DNA from: Dermacentor variabilis
Lineage: Eukaryota > Arthropoda > Arachnida > Ixodida > Ixodidae
DNA length: 64,000 nucleotides
Direction: 5' to 3'
Assembly (NCBI RefSeq): GCF_050947875.1
Contig: NC_134577.1
Span: 70,932,639 to 70,996,638, forward strand
Shown here: positions 12,230 to 22,297 of the stretch, piece by piece
Numbering within the stretch: position 1 is the stretch's first letter
Layout: every line of letters starts with the position of its first letter
Notes under the pieces: model-generated
What the model was told of the DNA's origin: nothing
Seen by the model: only the letters and a program-made list of their open reading frames with translations
The model's database searches: none
Program-made: the position numbers and the translations under genes

Positions 12230-12550
12230 CCAGCCCTCGGACCAACTTTGGTCACGGGTATGTGGCACTGTGAACCCATCGGTTGCGCTTAAAGACGCCG
12301 ACATTGTCCACTGGCGATGCGGCACTGGGCATGCGGAACTCCGAATGTACCGCTCTTCAATGACCATCTTTGACAAGGACTTGAAGCATTGAGTGGTGCC
12401 ACTCTGTATGCGCTGCTTTTCAGTGAACATCTTTGATACCAACTTGGGTCACTGGGCATGTTCTAGTAGGTGTGTGACGCTCTTTATTGAACCTCTTTGA
12501 CGTTAACGTGGGTAACCGGGTATGTTCTGCTCTACGCTGACAGAAATGAT
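12230..12550 (+). repeat. 63-bp tandem repeat, diverged, about four to five units
   Basis: Recurring anchors TTTGACAAGGACTTGAAGC, TTTGATACCAACTTGGGTCA and TTTGACGTTAACGTGGGTAA lie at 12,369, 12,431 and 12,494, so 62-63 bases apart. Each is followed by a CACTGGGCATG-type block. The same unit occurs at 21,110-21,250 with the same period. The upstream part (12,190-12,240) has a tRNA-like look (GGGTAGCGCGACTGGC), but no tRNA fold could be assigned. Confidence 0.75.
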
Positions 12551-13590
12551 TCTTTAATATTGTCCTTTGCTCCGTGTAATTTAACCTGTGTCATGCACGG
12601 ACTTTATGACGGCGACGCTAGATGGCGTAGCGTGTAGAATAAGAAGCGCGAGAGAGGAGCCCGACTGCATGCGCGTTTTGGTGTTGGCAATGCAGCGTGT
12701 CGCTGCATTCCTCCGATGCTTGTCGCAATAATGTCGCCATTCATCGTGAGATGGAGGTCTCCCGGATTATTTCAATTGGCATTGCGTAGCGTCTAGGCAT
12801 ATAAAGGATGTAGTCCAAAAGGGCTCTGTTGAAAAAGTACAGACCATGTAATTTTTATCCTTCTAGTAAATTACTCTTTGCGCGTGCTTTAAAAACAACG
12901 CCTGCACTAACTGGTGCATACTAAACGAAGCCTCGCGAATCACCGTACGACGGCTTCATTTCAAGCGTTCATACTCTAGGCATGAAGTTATTTTTGTATA
13001 TTAAAACATACAGTTCGCGTGATATACGCCTCGATCTCGCGCCGGGAGTGTTGGAGCGATACTGCAAATAGCGATGCTTCAACGAAGCGGCTGCATGCTT
13101 CAGACACGTTAATCACGTGTCACCGGTCGGGACACATGGCGCGAAGTACATCATCCCAGCCTTTGTGTTCACTGGAGGTAAAAAGCGTGCTTTCAGATCG
13201 CATACGGTACAGCCTGGCAAATTCCGCCACTATATATCTCGGTAAACAGTGTGCCGACCTGCATTTTGTTCCTGGATTCACGCGGACATCTAGTAGAATG
13301 ATGGCTCGGTTGATGCGATAGTGTGAGCGTATGTTTACGAAGATGGCTTGCCTCGGATGCTTTCTAAATACATGCAGATAGACGAAAGGCGGAAGCATTT
13401 GCTCCGGCAACGGGTGAAGCTATTTTAATTTAATTTGTTGCCTGAAAATGTACTGGGGTTACCACAAAAATACCAAGGCGGCTTTTTTACTTCAGAGGAG
13501 TCGCGGACGAAACTTTACGATATTTATGACCTTGAAGATTAGAAGGACTTATTTCCATGACAAGTCAGATTTAACCGTCTCGCTACTAGA
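12551..13590 (+). repeat. Sequence downstream of the 63-bp array; first part shared with 21.3 kb
   Basis: The first 80 bases or so match the sequence after the 63-bp array at 21.3 kb: both carry a GACACG/CATGCACG stretch, then GGCGGCG/GACGGCG, then CTAGATGGCG (12,620 and 21,341). The two loci therefore share a longer mobile or satellite unit. The remainder, to about 13,330, is GC-richer, with overlapping 96- and 100-codon frames on opposite strands and no recognisable protein. I suspect a long interspersed repeat but cannot name it. Confidence 0.4.
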
Positions 13591-13642
13591 TATGTTTCAA
13601 CGCACTTTAGTAGGCAAGAAGTTTGGGCGTGTTAGTAGTTCA

Positions 13643-13766
13643 ATCGTAAACTGGGATACACAGAGAACAAACGACACAAGGACAAAGCAAAAACACAGTT
13701 AGCGCTCGTCCCATGTTCTTGATTCGTCCTTGTGTCGTTTTTGAGCTATGCATCCCAGTTTACGAT
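13643..13766. repeat. Foldback element 1 (imperfect palindrome)
   Basis: The left arm ATCGTAAACTGGGATA...AACGACACAAGGAC is matched by the inverted right arm GTCCTTGTGTCGTT...CATCCCAGTTTACGAT. The centre contains AGCGCTCGTCCCATGTTC. An 11-base direct repeat ATGTTTCAACG flanks it at 13,592-13,602 and 13,765-13,775 and might be a target duplication. The central core and the AAGGAC motif recur in the elements at 42.5 and 63.9 kb, whose outer arms differ. Confidence 0.8.
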
Positions 13767-14357
13767 GTTTCAACGTTTGACAAAATAAAATAAAAAAACA
13801 CGTTTGCTTTCTGCTTTACACATTCTGGATTGTACCGGTGACTTGGTACTAAGACGCTTCGAATACGCAAACCAAACAATATGCGATATATCTGAATCGT
13901 ACAGACTACAGTGAATGCAGTTTTACAATTTTTCAATAAAGTTATTGCAGAAGAAATTGATATTTTTCACTAGGGGGTACATATATTTTTAAACAAACAA
14001 AACAGTTTCCGACGGGCTTGCAAAAAAAAAATAGCGAGTTAAATGAAACTAAGCTTCTTTTTTTAATCTGCAGCATAGCTTAATCAATTGGGTAAGCAGT
14101 TGTACACTGACATTTCTCTGTCTCACACGTATTTCAATGTACAATTCTTAGCCCGCGCTGAGCTAATTCTCTTTACCCACAGTGTTGAATACAAGAACCT
14201 AAATCCGGGAATCGCTGGATAGTTGAGCAAGACGGAGGTACTAAACAGCATTATCTACTAAGAAGTTAGTCAATGCAGTGGGATTGTGGTAAATTGATTA
14301 TCTTAAGCAAAAAAAAAAAGAGATGCGCAAAATACTAGAATTAGGCTCTCGCAAGTT

Positions 14358-14505
14358 ATATTTATTTATTTATTTATTTCACATTAACCCTAAAGGCCCT
14401 TTAGGGAGGGTATTACTTAGGGTAAAGGCTACATTGGTGAGGCAAAGAGCAGTGTGTAAATGTAAATACAACACAAAAACCAAACTGGGACAAAATTAAT
14501 TACAG
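14358..14505 (-). mobile_element. Probable LINE 3' end in reverse orientation with (TTTA)n tail
   Basis: A (TTTA)n tract at 14,359-14,379 is followed by an AAAGGCCCTTTAGGGAGGG stretch. On the minus strand this reads as a short LINE 3' UTR ending in an (AAAT)n tail, like the plus-strand Jockey/CR1-like element ending at 45,052. No coding sequence is left, so the family is a guess. Confidence 0.4.
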
Positions 14506-14513
14506 TGCATCTT

Positions 14514-14731
14514 AAGGTTATGGTGTTGGCCTGCTGAGCACGAGGTCGCGGGATTGAATCCCGGTCATGGCGGCCGCATTTCGACGGAGGCGAAATGCGA
14601 AAATACCCGTGTACTTAGATTTAGGTGCACGTTAAACAACCCCAGATGGTCAAAATTACCGGAGTCCTCCAGTGCGGTGTGTTTCTTAATTAGAAAGTGG
14701 TTTTAGCACGTAAAACCCTACAATTTTTTTA
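14514..14731 (+). mobile_element. tRNA-derived SINE
   Basis: The head contains an A-box-like region (GTTGGCCTGCTGAGCACGAG) and a B-box-like region (GCGGGATTGAATCCCGG), as expected of a tRNA-derived polymerase III promoter. The body follows with GGCGGCCGCATTTCGACGG, GTGTACTTAGATTTAGGTGC, ACGTTAAACAACCCCAG and GGTTTTAGCACGTAAAACCC, ending in a T-run. I recall this as the very abundant SINE of metastriate ticks. It is the clearest taxonomic marker in the window and is close to full length. No target duplication was found. Confidence 0.85.
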
Positions 14732-14828
14732 ACGTTATAAGGTCACCCTACACAAGATGGCTGACGTCACGCTGATGAAACCATTGCTCAAGTACTATAC
14801 GCTGGCGTACACCCTGAAAGCGGTAAGA

Positions 14829-14861
14829 TAGAGGAGACAGCAAGGATAGCTGTCTCCTCTA
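14829..14861. other. Small perfect hairpin
   Basis: AGAGGAGACAG and CTGTCTCCTCT form a perfect 11-bp inverted repeat separated by a 9-base loop. No U-run follows and there is no gene context, so a function cannot be assigned. Confidence 0.6.
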
Positions 14862-14999
14862 GGATAGCGTTTCGTTTCCTACTTGTGTAGACGAAATGAC
14901 ATTAAATCACAAGTATGGAGAAGTGGACCTGCTGAATTGCGCGTATATCTTATATAGTGAAACCCTTCGTTTCTGTTGCGGCAGCGATTGTATTGACAC

Positions 15000-15560
15000 T
15001 ACAGGCTAATTGCATCGTCGGCGTGGGCATCGCCGTGATGTTCCGTATAAAGTTCGAGTGTGATAACATCGCGGCCGCGCGCCCTTGTGCTTTGGTGTGA
15101 CTTGGGAAGGCTTGCGAAGGCGAGCCGAGAAGGTTGGCGACTTGGTGCGTCGACGTCTTCTCACGTTCCCAAGGGAGCAAGGCGCCGGGGGGAGGGGGAG
15201 GTTGCGCGCCATCATCTCACGCGCAAGGGGGGATGGCGAGAGCGGGGAGATGTGCGCGTTCTAGCAGGTGGGAAAGGGACAAGTTTGTGCGCACCTTCTC
15301 TTCTACAGCTGCTGCGGCGTGCGGTCGCATCCTATATTGGCGGAAATTTGCGGTGGGTTCAAAGCTAGCCCACTGGGGATAGCTCGAAGGCAAGCACGAA
15401 GGCAGCACGAGGGAGCAGGAGGGAGAGCTCGCACTGCTGCCGCCCTTCATCACACCAGCGTTCTTCTGTCAGCGAGTGTCACCGGTCGTCGAGTGAGATG
15501 TGTTCGCGTCTGCCTCTACGCACGTGACCACGTGCTTGATGGTTTAGTTAGTAAGCAAAT
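15000..15560. other. CpG-rich block, possible repeat or promoter-like island
   Basis: The stretch is clearly richer in G+C and CpG than its flanks, with overlapping short open frames on both strands (up to 105 codons) and a G-run around 15,187-15,201. I see neither a convincing start/splice structure nor a domain. It could be an interspersed GC-rich repeat or a CpG island of an unannotated transcript. Confidence 0.35.
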
Positions 15561-15959
15561 TTTTTGCAGCAGTTTGTGCAGCTGATAAAATGACTAAGTT
15601 CTTTCGTATAGCTGTATAGTAACTCTTTATTGCAATCAATGCTTCGTCGGTCGGGCGAAACTGTGACTTGTTAACGTACAGGAAACCGTTTCACACTAGT
15701 GCTGTACCAATTTTACTGCACTGGTACTTCAGAGTGGTCACTGCAGTATTATATAACAGCACGATAATAAATTCTTCCCAGTTGTCTTGCAATACCATAA
15801 ATGCAAATTCCTTTATGAAGTACATTGTGTGGGAACTTTCAGCGCACTGTTCAGATGTAAACATAAAGTCAGGGCGGCCGCATTTGCTTTCTTCTGCATA
15901 AAAAGGCAAGAGAAGTATGCAATATGTCCCAATTTAGAAATGTACTCGTCTGAGATATA

Positions 15960-16621
15960 CCAGGTGTTTCTGCGAAGACTTGCAATAATTCTTAAATATC
16001 ATCTGTGGCAGATGGCGCAATTGTAATCTTTGAGCTGGATTCTCCAACAGTCGGACATTATGTAGGCGAGAAATCTAAATGCATATTTGAAATAACAAAA
16101 TTTCACAAATTATGTTTGTAACTTTGCAGTGCATATTTCAATTTACAATTTGAAGCCTTGGAGTTCGCAACCTAGATCCATCTGGAACAGGTTCTCTGAA
16201 TGACACCAGTTTCGAGAAAATTCCCAAACTGTGCGAACAATTACATTGGCGGTCCAGTTAAATTCGTGCTTATAGGCATAAAACAGCGCTTTTCGAAGAA
16301 AGTAAGTAGAAAGACAGTGCAATATCGCAAGAAGTTTGATAGTGCATATTTAGAAAATGGGGCCGTCTACAGAATTCTGTTCTAGTTGGTATGCCCTGCA
16401 GGTCTCGGAGCTAAAATTAGTATATTGAAATATGTGCTGTAATGTGAATTTTTTAAAAAAACGTAATTGGATGATATTTCTTATTAATAAGTTATGTATT
16501 TTGGTTCTTTGCGCAGATAATGTCCGCATGTATGGGCAGTCCAGCTCAAAGATTTTAATTACGCTATCTGCCAGAGACGATTTTTAAAACTTACTGAAAA
16601 TGTGCGCAGAAACATTCGCCA
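15960..16621. mobile_element. MITE with long terminal inverted repeats and TA target site
   Basis: The left end CCAGGTGTTTCTGCGAAGAC... and the reverse complement of the right end (TGTTTCTGCGCACATTTTC...) align along about 105 bases. The aligned stretch includes CTGGCAGATAGCG / GTGGCAGATGGCG, AATCTTTGAGCTGG (identical in both) and CGGACATTAT (identical). TA dinucleotides lie directly outside both ends (15,958-15,959 and 16,622-16,623), as expected for a Tc1/mariner-type duplication. The interior has no transposase, so it is non-autonomous. The GTGTTTCTGCG terminus is one I associate with abundant tick MITEs. Confidence 0.8.
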
Positions 16622-16785
16622 TACAAAGCACTACTGTAGATGAGTACAAGCGCATGTGGAGCACAATATTTCGAAACTAACAAAAAAAGAAAACGACTAG
16701 ACAGAAAAAGGAATGATGTGGAGATCAGCTGAAGTCACAACTTCGGGCCACAGAGAGATAAGAACGACGTGCAAGTTTGTCTGTT

Positions 16786-16830
16786 ATGTTAAAAAGAAAT
16801 ATTTCACATGTTAAAAAGAAATATTTCACA
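16786..16830. repeat. 22-bp tandem duplication
   Basis: ATGTTAAAAAGAAATATTTC occurs at 16,786 and again at 16,808, two contiguous copies of a 22-base unit. Confidence 0.9.
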
Positions 16831-16849
16831 CAAGACACAAATGTAGCCG

Positions 16850-18200
16850 GCGGGCGCTTCAGGTTGTATCGAAGCAGACGATATCGGTTCCGCGCAGTGG
16901 CTGCTTTAGATAGTGCCGTATTCCCGAGAGATTAAGACTAGTTCTTGAAGGCATGGTCTGGCGGTACTTCGAAAATCTTTTCTCGAGAACGCTACGACCC
17001 ATCGCTGACGTAAGCTGAAAAAAGCAGGAACAGGAAAGAACGCCAGAAAAATTCAGCGCCGTTTCCGCGAACAAAGGCCCAGCTTCACAAGGGCTCCGCG
17101 TCGCTGTCGAGGACGAGGGTATTTAGTGATAAAACAGCACTTGCTATATTTGTCGTTGGTTCCCCCGAGACGCTCGACAAAAGCAACGCTGAGAAACTTA
17201 CTGCGACACGGTGGCGTCGTCTATCAGCGTTTACCCGATGGGAACGATCGGGTCTTGGAATCTTCAACTGAAGGGGGCTTGAGTTTACTGATATGCTTTC
17301 CTTGTTCCGTGTTTCCTTCACCCGCTGTCATCAATGAAATCTCGGAAGAGATGTTCATAGTTTTTTTTTCTTTCCTGGTGTCACTGTCTTTCAATCTTCC
17401 GCAACGCCATTAACAGAAACTTTGCTCATTATGGATCAGAGTAGCATATATACTTAGCGATAGCAAACACACGGTAAACTATTCTACAAAAATCGACACG
17501 AACCAAAACAGTGCAGGAAATGCAGGAGTACCGCTAGTGCGTCTATGGGTACCAGCGTTTCCGCTCGCCGTTCGATTGATGTTACTGTTGTTCCCAATGT
17601 CGTGATGGACGCATCTCCAGAGGACTCAAGGTATGCATGGAGCAGGGTCGATTCTGCGCCTCCAGCCGACCATCCTCCTACAACCATAACCGAGTACCGT
17701 ACAACAAACAGCATTTGGAATGTTTACATCACGCATGCAGATGTCGCATTCTGGATCCACGTACTTTCATCAACAGCGCTTTGTATAGTTAAGACTTGCA
17801 CACAAACCACGGAACCGGACACTATATGGTCGATTGGGCGCTTCCGAAGCATGTGCAGCGTAGGACGGCTTACTGAAGGCCACCAGAGTGCAGCCAGAAG
17901 TATGCCCGATCACGAATGCCGTTTCCGTCAACGCTCTCAACGACACAACATCAGAATCTGCGGTCATGTTTTATATAAGGCGCGTTTCTTCGACAGTCAA
18001 AGGCGATACGTACGACACGACGACGACGACTTCCCTCTGCTTCAGGGTGCGAGCACCGAATACATGCTCTGCACGCCAACGGCACAAACCGCGACTTGAA
18101 TAATAGTTCAGAAAAGAACAGAAGAAATTAAAACGTGAAGTAATAGAAAGACAACCTGTACAATCCTCGAAGCGCCGTCATTGTCCTTCTCGTTGTCTAT
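16850..18200. other. Unassigned region with overlapping open frames
   Basis: A plus-strand frame with an ATG start runs 184 codons (17,545-18,099), with a His-Asp5 stretch near its end. A second plus-strand frame and a minus-strand frame of 76 codons overlap it. No signal peptide, domain or cysteine pattern was recognised, and composition alone does not favour any frame. It may hold an exon or an old transposon. Confidence 0.25.
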
Positions 18201-18559
18201 GCACTAAATGAGCTGGTGACAGGGTGCGGCGACCATGCGGTGAAGCGCGTACTGGGACACTGTTCCTATTGAAACTAAATCTCCAGGGATCCGCACTCGT
18301 CTGCTTACTCACCGACAGGACAGCGACGCGTAAGACCACTAGACGAGTTTTTAAACAGAGTGTTCGTATAAAGGAAAGTTTTCAGCCTGTGAGGAGGGCA
18401 CGTGGCCTGGCATAGCGGACGTAAGGTTCCCGCGAGTGCGAAAACATGAACGACTGGCGAACGAAACCCAACAGCTGTCGAGCGTCTGATGTGGTACTGG
18501 CGAAAGTATGCGAAAGAGTTGACAGACCCGATGACACCCTGGCCATTCACTGCGACGGA

Positions 18560-19700
18560 CAGGCGTTGGCGTGCCGTCGGTGTTCGAGCGGTCCGGCGTG
18601 TGCTCCAGGAAGTGCTGCCATCTGCCAGCCGGTGCAGAAGTTAAAGACGAAGGCACCGTGGAAACCCGCCTGTAGGATGCGCGGTCTTTGTGGTGCTGGC
18701 GGTCCAGCTCAAATATAAACCTGGCTCCTGGAATGAATCTAGGAAAGAAAACAGCGGTGAAGGAGTTCATGACAAAAAAAAACATAAAAGCAATAAGAAC
18801 GGGAGGAGCACAGGACTTTAAAGAATAACGGAAGATGGTAAAATAAATAATTAGGGATGACGGTGGGTCCATAATAAAAAAAGGAAGAAAGATAAGTTAC
18901 AATGCAAATAATTTTATGAATAGCCTCAGGCGCGAAAAGAAAGATTGGAGAGAAGGAAAATTTAATGACTGCGATGCGCTTAAAAAGTCGCTACCGTTCC
19001 TTTGTTTTCGATTGTATTTGGTTTCACCAGCACTCAGCCAAATTCTCCGACGCGCCGGCTAGTAAAGAATGTGAAAATGAAGGTACCGTAAAATCTCGGA
19101 AGTCGGGCGTTCCTTGAGGAGATGGCTATCCAGCTTGAACCTAACCTGGCTGTTTGAACGAATGATGACAAGACGTAGGAGCTGACACAAGAAACGAAGG
19201 AAATGGGAACGTGTCGAACAAAGACCGATAGAGCATAAAGAAGGAGTAAGATAAATTGAATAGAAAAGTGGGTGTGCAAACGCAAAAATAGAAAAAGCAC
19301 AGTGGTAAATGAGAACGGAAATGTAAATACTTACACGGAGGAAAGAATCGCGGGAATAGAACATTCAGTGAAAGGAAGGGCGTGTATAAGCGGAAGCCAT
19401 TTCTTCTTTTCCAGTTGTATTTGGTTCTTCCCGTGGCACAGAGGGAAATATAGCCGGGGGCAGATTTCTACCTCGACCTCTCCAGAGCAACCTATTTATC
19501 AAGGGCATGTGGGAACAAAGGAAAACTAGATAAGAGAAGCATCTTAGCAGCGAAAGCGGATATTAACGAGACTGGAGATAATGGGTTTGCTAGGTTAGGA
19601 ACACGCAAGAACGCAAAAATTGAAAGAACAGTAATGAAAAAGAACATGAATGACAGAAGGCAAAGAAATAAAGCTCCGACAGAAGAGATAGAAAGCTGAA
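18560..19700 (+). repeat. Diverged long-period tandem repeat, about 400-430 bp
   Basis: Anchors recur at near-constant distance: GAAGGCACCGTG at 18,649 and GAAGGTACCGTA at 19,079; CCTGGCT at about 18,719 and 19,145; TTGTATTTGGTT at 19,012 and 19,415. The units are strongly diverged and purine-rich in between. The tract leads straight into the 111-bp satellite. Confidence 0.5.
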
Positions 19701-19961
19701 AGGGGGAACTGCACTAAGCGAAATACTTCCAGCGTGAATAAGATGGAGAAGACAGAAAAAAAAATATCCAACAATTGAAGACAGTTGAGAAGACCAGGTT
19801 GGCAGGTGAACTCAGACAGGCAGAAAATAAATACAGAATACATTTAAGGAACGAAATCTGCAAGAGGTAATGAAATCCATGTTCATTTTTAATGGGATTG
19901 GAATTCTTTGGAAACTTCACCGAATTAGTGGCATGCTTGCCAATCGACAGGTTTGCCACTG

Positions 19962-21070
19962 TGTATCTAACCTCAATCCGGCCAATTTGAGACGCTTGGT
20001 AGTTCATGGTCTAAAGTGCAAAGCGCCGTGTTGCTGTGCTAAGGAAACCGAGATGAAAACCAACAGTCAGTCCCTAACTATCCTCAATCAGGCCAATTTC
20101 AAACGCTTGGTAGTTCATGCTCTAAAGTGTAAAGCGCCGTGTTGCTGTGCTAAGGGAACCGAGATGAAAAACAACAGTCAGTTCTCAACTATCCTCAATC
20201 AGGCCAATTTGAGACGCTTGGTAGTCCATGGTCTAAAGTGTAAATCCCTCTGTTGCTGGGCTAAGGGAACCGAGACGAAAACCAACGGTCTGCCTTTAAC
20301 TATCGTCAATCAGGGCAATTTGAGAGGCTTGGTAGTCCATGGTCTAAAGTGTCAAGCGTCGTGTTGCTGGGCTAAGGGAACCGAGATGAAAACGAAGATT
20401 CAGTCCGTAACTATCCTCAATTAAATCAATTTGAGACGCTTGGGTAGTCCATGGTCTAAAGTGTAAAGCGCCGTTTTGCTAGGCTAAGGGAACGGAGATG
20501 AAAACCAACAGTTCGTCCTTGACTATCCTTAATCAGGCCAATTTTATACGCTTGGTAGTCCATGGTCTAAAGTGTAAAGCGCCATGCTGGTGGGCTAAGG
20601 GAACCGAGATGATAACGAACAGTCAGTCCTTAACTATCCTTAATCAGGCCAATTTGGGACGCTTGGTAGTCGATGGTCTAAAGTGTAAAACGCCGTTTCG
20701 CTGGGCAAAGGGAATGGAGCTGTAAACCAACAGTCGGTGCTCAACTATCCTCAATTAGTCCAATTTGAGACGCTTGGCAGTCCATGGTCTAAAGTGCAAA
20801 GCGCCATGTTGCTGAGCTAAGAGAGAGGAGGTGAAAACCAACAGTCAGTCCTTAACTATCCTCAATCATCCCGATTTGAGACGCTATGGAGTCCATGGTC
20901 TAAAGTGTAAAGCGCCGTGTTGCTGAGCAAAGGGAACCGAGATTAAAATCAACAGTCAGTCCTTAACTAGCCTCAGTCAAGTCAATTTGAGACACTTGGT
21001 AGTCTATGGTCTAGTGTGGAGCGGCGTGCTGCAGCTCCGAAGGAACGGAGATCAAAAGCAACAGTCGGAC
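19962..21070 (+). repeat. 111-bp satellite array, ten units
   Basis: The block GCCAATTTGAGACGCTTGG and its variants start at 19,981, 20,092, 20,203, 20,314, 20,425, 20,537, 20,648, 20,759, 20,870 and 20,981. Every step is 111 bases except one of 112. Each unit also carries CCATGGTCTAAAGTG, AAAGCGCCGTGTTGC and AACAGTCAGTCC. Because 111 is divisible by three, long open frames arise (184 codons from 19,870 and 75 codons from 20,498), encoding a 37-residue repeat. The single extra base in the 20,425 unit and in-frame stops elsewhere argue that it is not a gene. Confidence 0.95.
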
Positions 21071-21084
21071 AACGTTGGTAAGTG

Positions 21085-21360
21085 GAGCTCTGAAAATAGG
21101 TACGAGCCGCTCTTCAAGGAAACACTGTTACGCCAACTTGGGTGTCTTGGCAGATGCGTCTTTGTATGTGCCGCTCTTCACTGAACTACTTTGACCCCAA
21201 CCTTAATCGGTGGGTATGTGCCACTGCGTAGAGGCCGCTCTTCAATTATAAAAAAATGTTTCAAAATATCCAGTGCTGGGTGGTGTCGAAACTGCGTTAT
21301 CTATACTCTGACACGCCCAGCACTTCGTGGCGGCGCCTCTAGATGGCGCATCCTGTCCAG
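21085..21360 (+). repeat. 63-bp repeat, second locus, joined to the 111-bp array
   Basis: CGCTCTTCAAGGAAAC, CGCTCTTCACTGAAC and CGCTCTTCAATTAT start at 21,109, 21,172 and 21,236, so 63-64 bases apart, with CCAACTTGGGTG and GTGGGTATGTGCC between. They are followed by GGCGGCGCCTCTAGATGGCG (about 21,330). Units and tail match the locus at 12,230-12,640. Here the array directly follows the 111-bp satellite. Confidence 0.75.
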
Positions 21361-21520
21361 AAGGAAGCCAGGTCAAATTTCAACGCTGAAAAATCAAATA
21401 GTCACAAGAGTCAGGGAAGGACTTGGCAAACGGCCAAGCAAAGAGTGCAAGGGCAAACACGGGGAAGGCGGGGGGATGGAAATTCAAGACGATGAGCAAA
21501 ACGAATACAAGGTGAAAGCC

Positions 21521-21560
21521 GGAGCTACCGTTTCAACAAGTGGACAAGGCGACATGTGCT
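21521..21560 (-). ncRNA. Degenerate hammerhead-ribozyme-like motif of the Penelope-like element
   Basis: On the minus strand the sequence reads CTTGTCCACTTGTTGAAACG. The CUUGUCC/ACUUGU-type helix is followed by GAAAC, as in the compact hammerhead motifs known from Penelope-like elements. The upstream CUGANGA box is degraded (ATGTCGC), so activity is not expected. The position, 3' of the GIY-YIG coding end on the same strand, is right for this element. Confidence 0.5.
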
Positions 21561-22018
21561 TTCCTCGGCACAGTGCACATAGGCACGGTTCTTCTAAAAG
21601 GAGAGGGGGTAATGCGGGTGGGGGACGCAATGTACTAAGGTGTGTTAGCGGTGAGGGTGTAGAACTGAAAATAGATGTGCGCTATTCAATGTCGGGGGAG
21701 GAATGTCAGGTTGCGGCGTCATGTGTTAGCCGGTTGACGTGTCAATCTAGGTTCCTTTTTTCGTGGAAGGGGCCTGGACGATGGGAGAGGCGGTGGATTA
21801 TCTGCTAAGTTGGAGGTAGGATGAACTATCATCTCTTTGAAGGAGCGAATAAAAGTTGCTGCAGAAAATGGTGCTCGTGGAACAAGAATTTTATAAAATT
21901 GTAAAGAAATTAAGGAAAGAAATGAAGAGAAAAGAAAGCTAAGCGACCCGATTTCAAATAAAAACAACTAGGTGCTCTGATGTATATAGTTGTAAATTTA
22001 ACGTAGCAAATAGATTGT

Positions 22019-22297
22019 AGAGTTCCCTTTGAAACGTTCATACCTGTTTGTTGCAACGGCTTGAGTTCATAGATGAGGTATGATTCTCTGTACTTCCTGT
22101 CTCGCGCGGAAGTATGACTGCAGGATGTACAGTTTAAGTTCATCAAAGTGGTGGCCTAGTTGGTTCAAATGCTCTGCGACGGCTTTTGAAAGCCTTTTCC
22201 CCGCGATGTCCGTTTAGTCTGACGTCCATTGATTGTCCCGTTTCGCCGAAATATTGTTTCTTAGAGAATGAGCATTCAAGCATATAAATTACATGGG
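22019..22297 (-). pseudogene. GIY-YIG endonuclease domain of the Penelope-like element
   Basis: The translation on the minus strand reads VIYMLECSFSKKQYFGETGQ, then MDVRLNGHRG. Here VIY and YFG are the GIY- and YIG-equivalent motifs and the following Arg is the conserved VRxxGHR arginine. A frameshift comes after GHRG. The characteristic C-terminus (ESYLIYELKPLQQTGMNVSK) reappears in another frame at 22,023-22,091. This domain nicks target DNA in intact elements; this copy cannot be functional. Confidence 0.8.

Noticed and set aside
14521..14575. Functional tRNA gene
   Set aside because: The A- and B-box-like sequences belong to the SINE head. No complete cloverleaf with acceptor stem was found.
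17545..18099. 184-codon plus-strand frame as a gene
   Set aside because: It overlaps other open frames, and no domain, signal or splice context was recognised. Kept only as unassigned sequence.
19870..20424. 184-codon open frame over the 111-bp array as a protein-coding gene
   Set aside because: The frame is a consequence of a period divisible by three. It breaks at the 112-base unit and at stops in later units, and no leader or domain is present.
19962..21070. CRISPR array
   Set aside because: The repeats are contiguous and diverged with no unique spacers, and the DNA is clearly eukaryotic.
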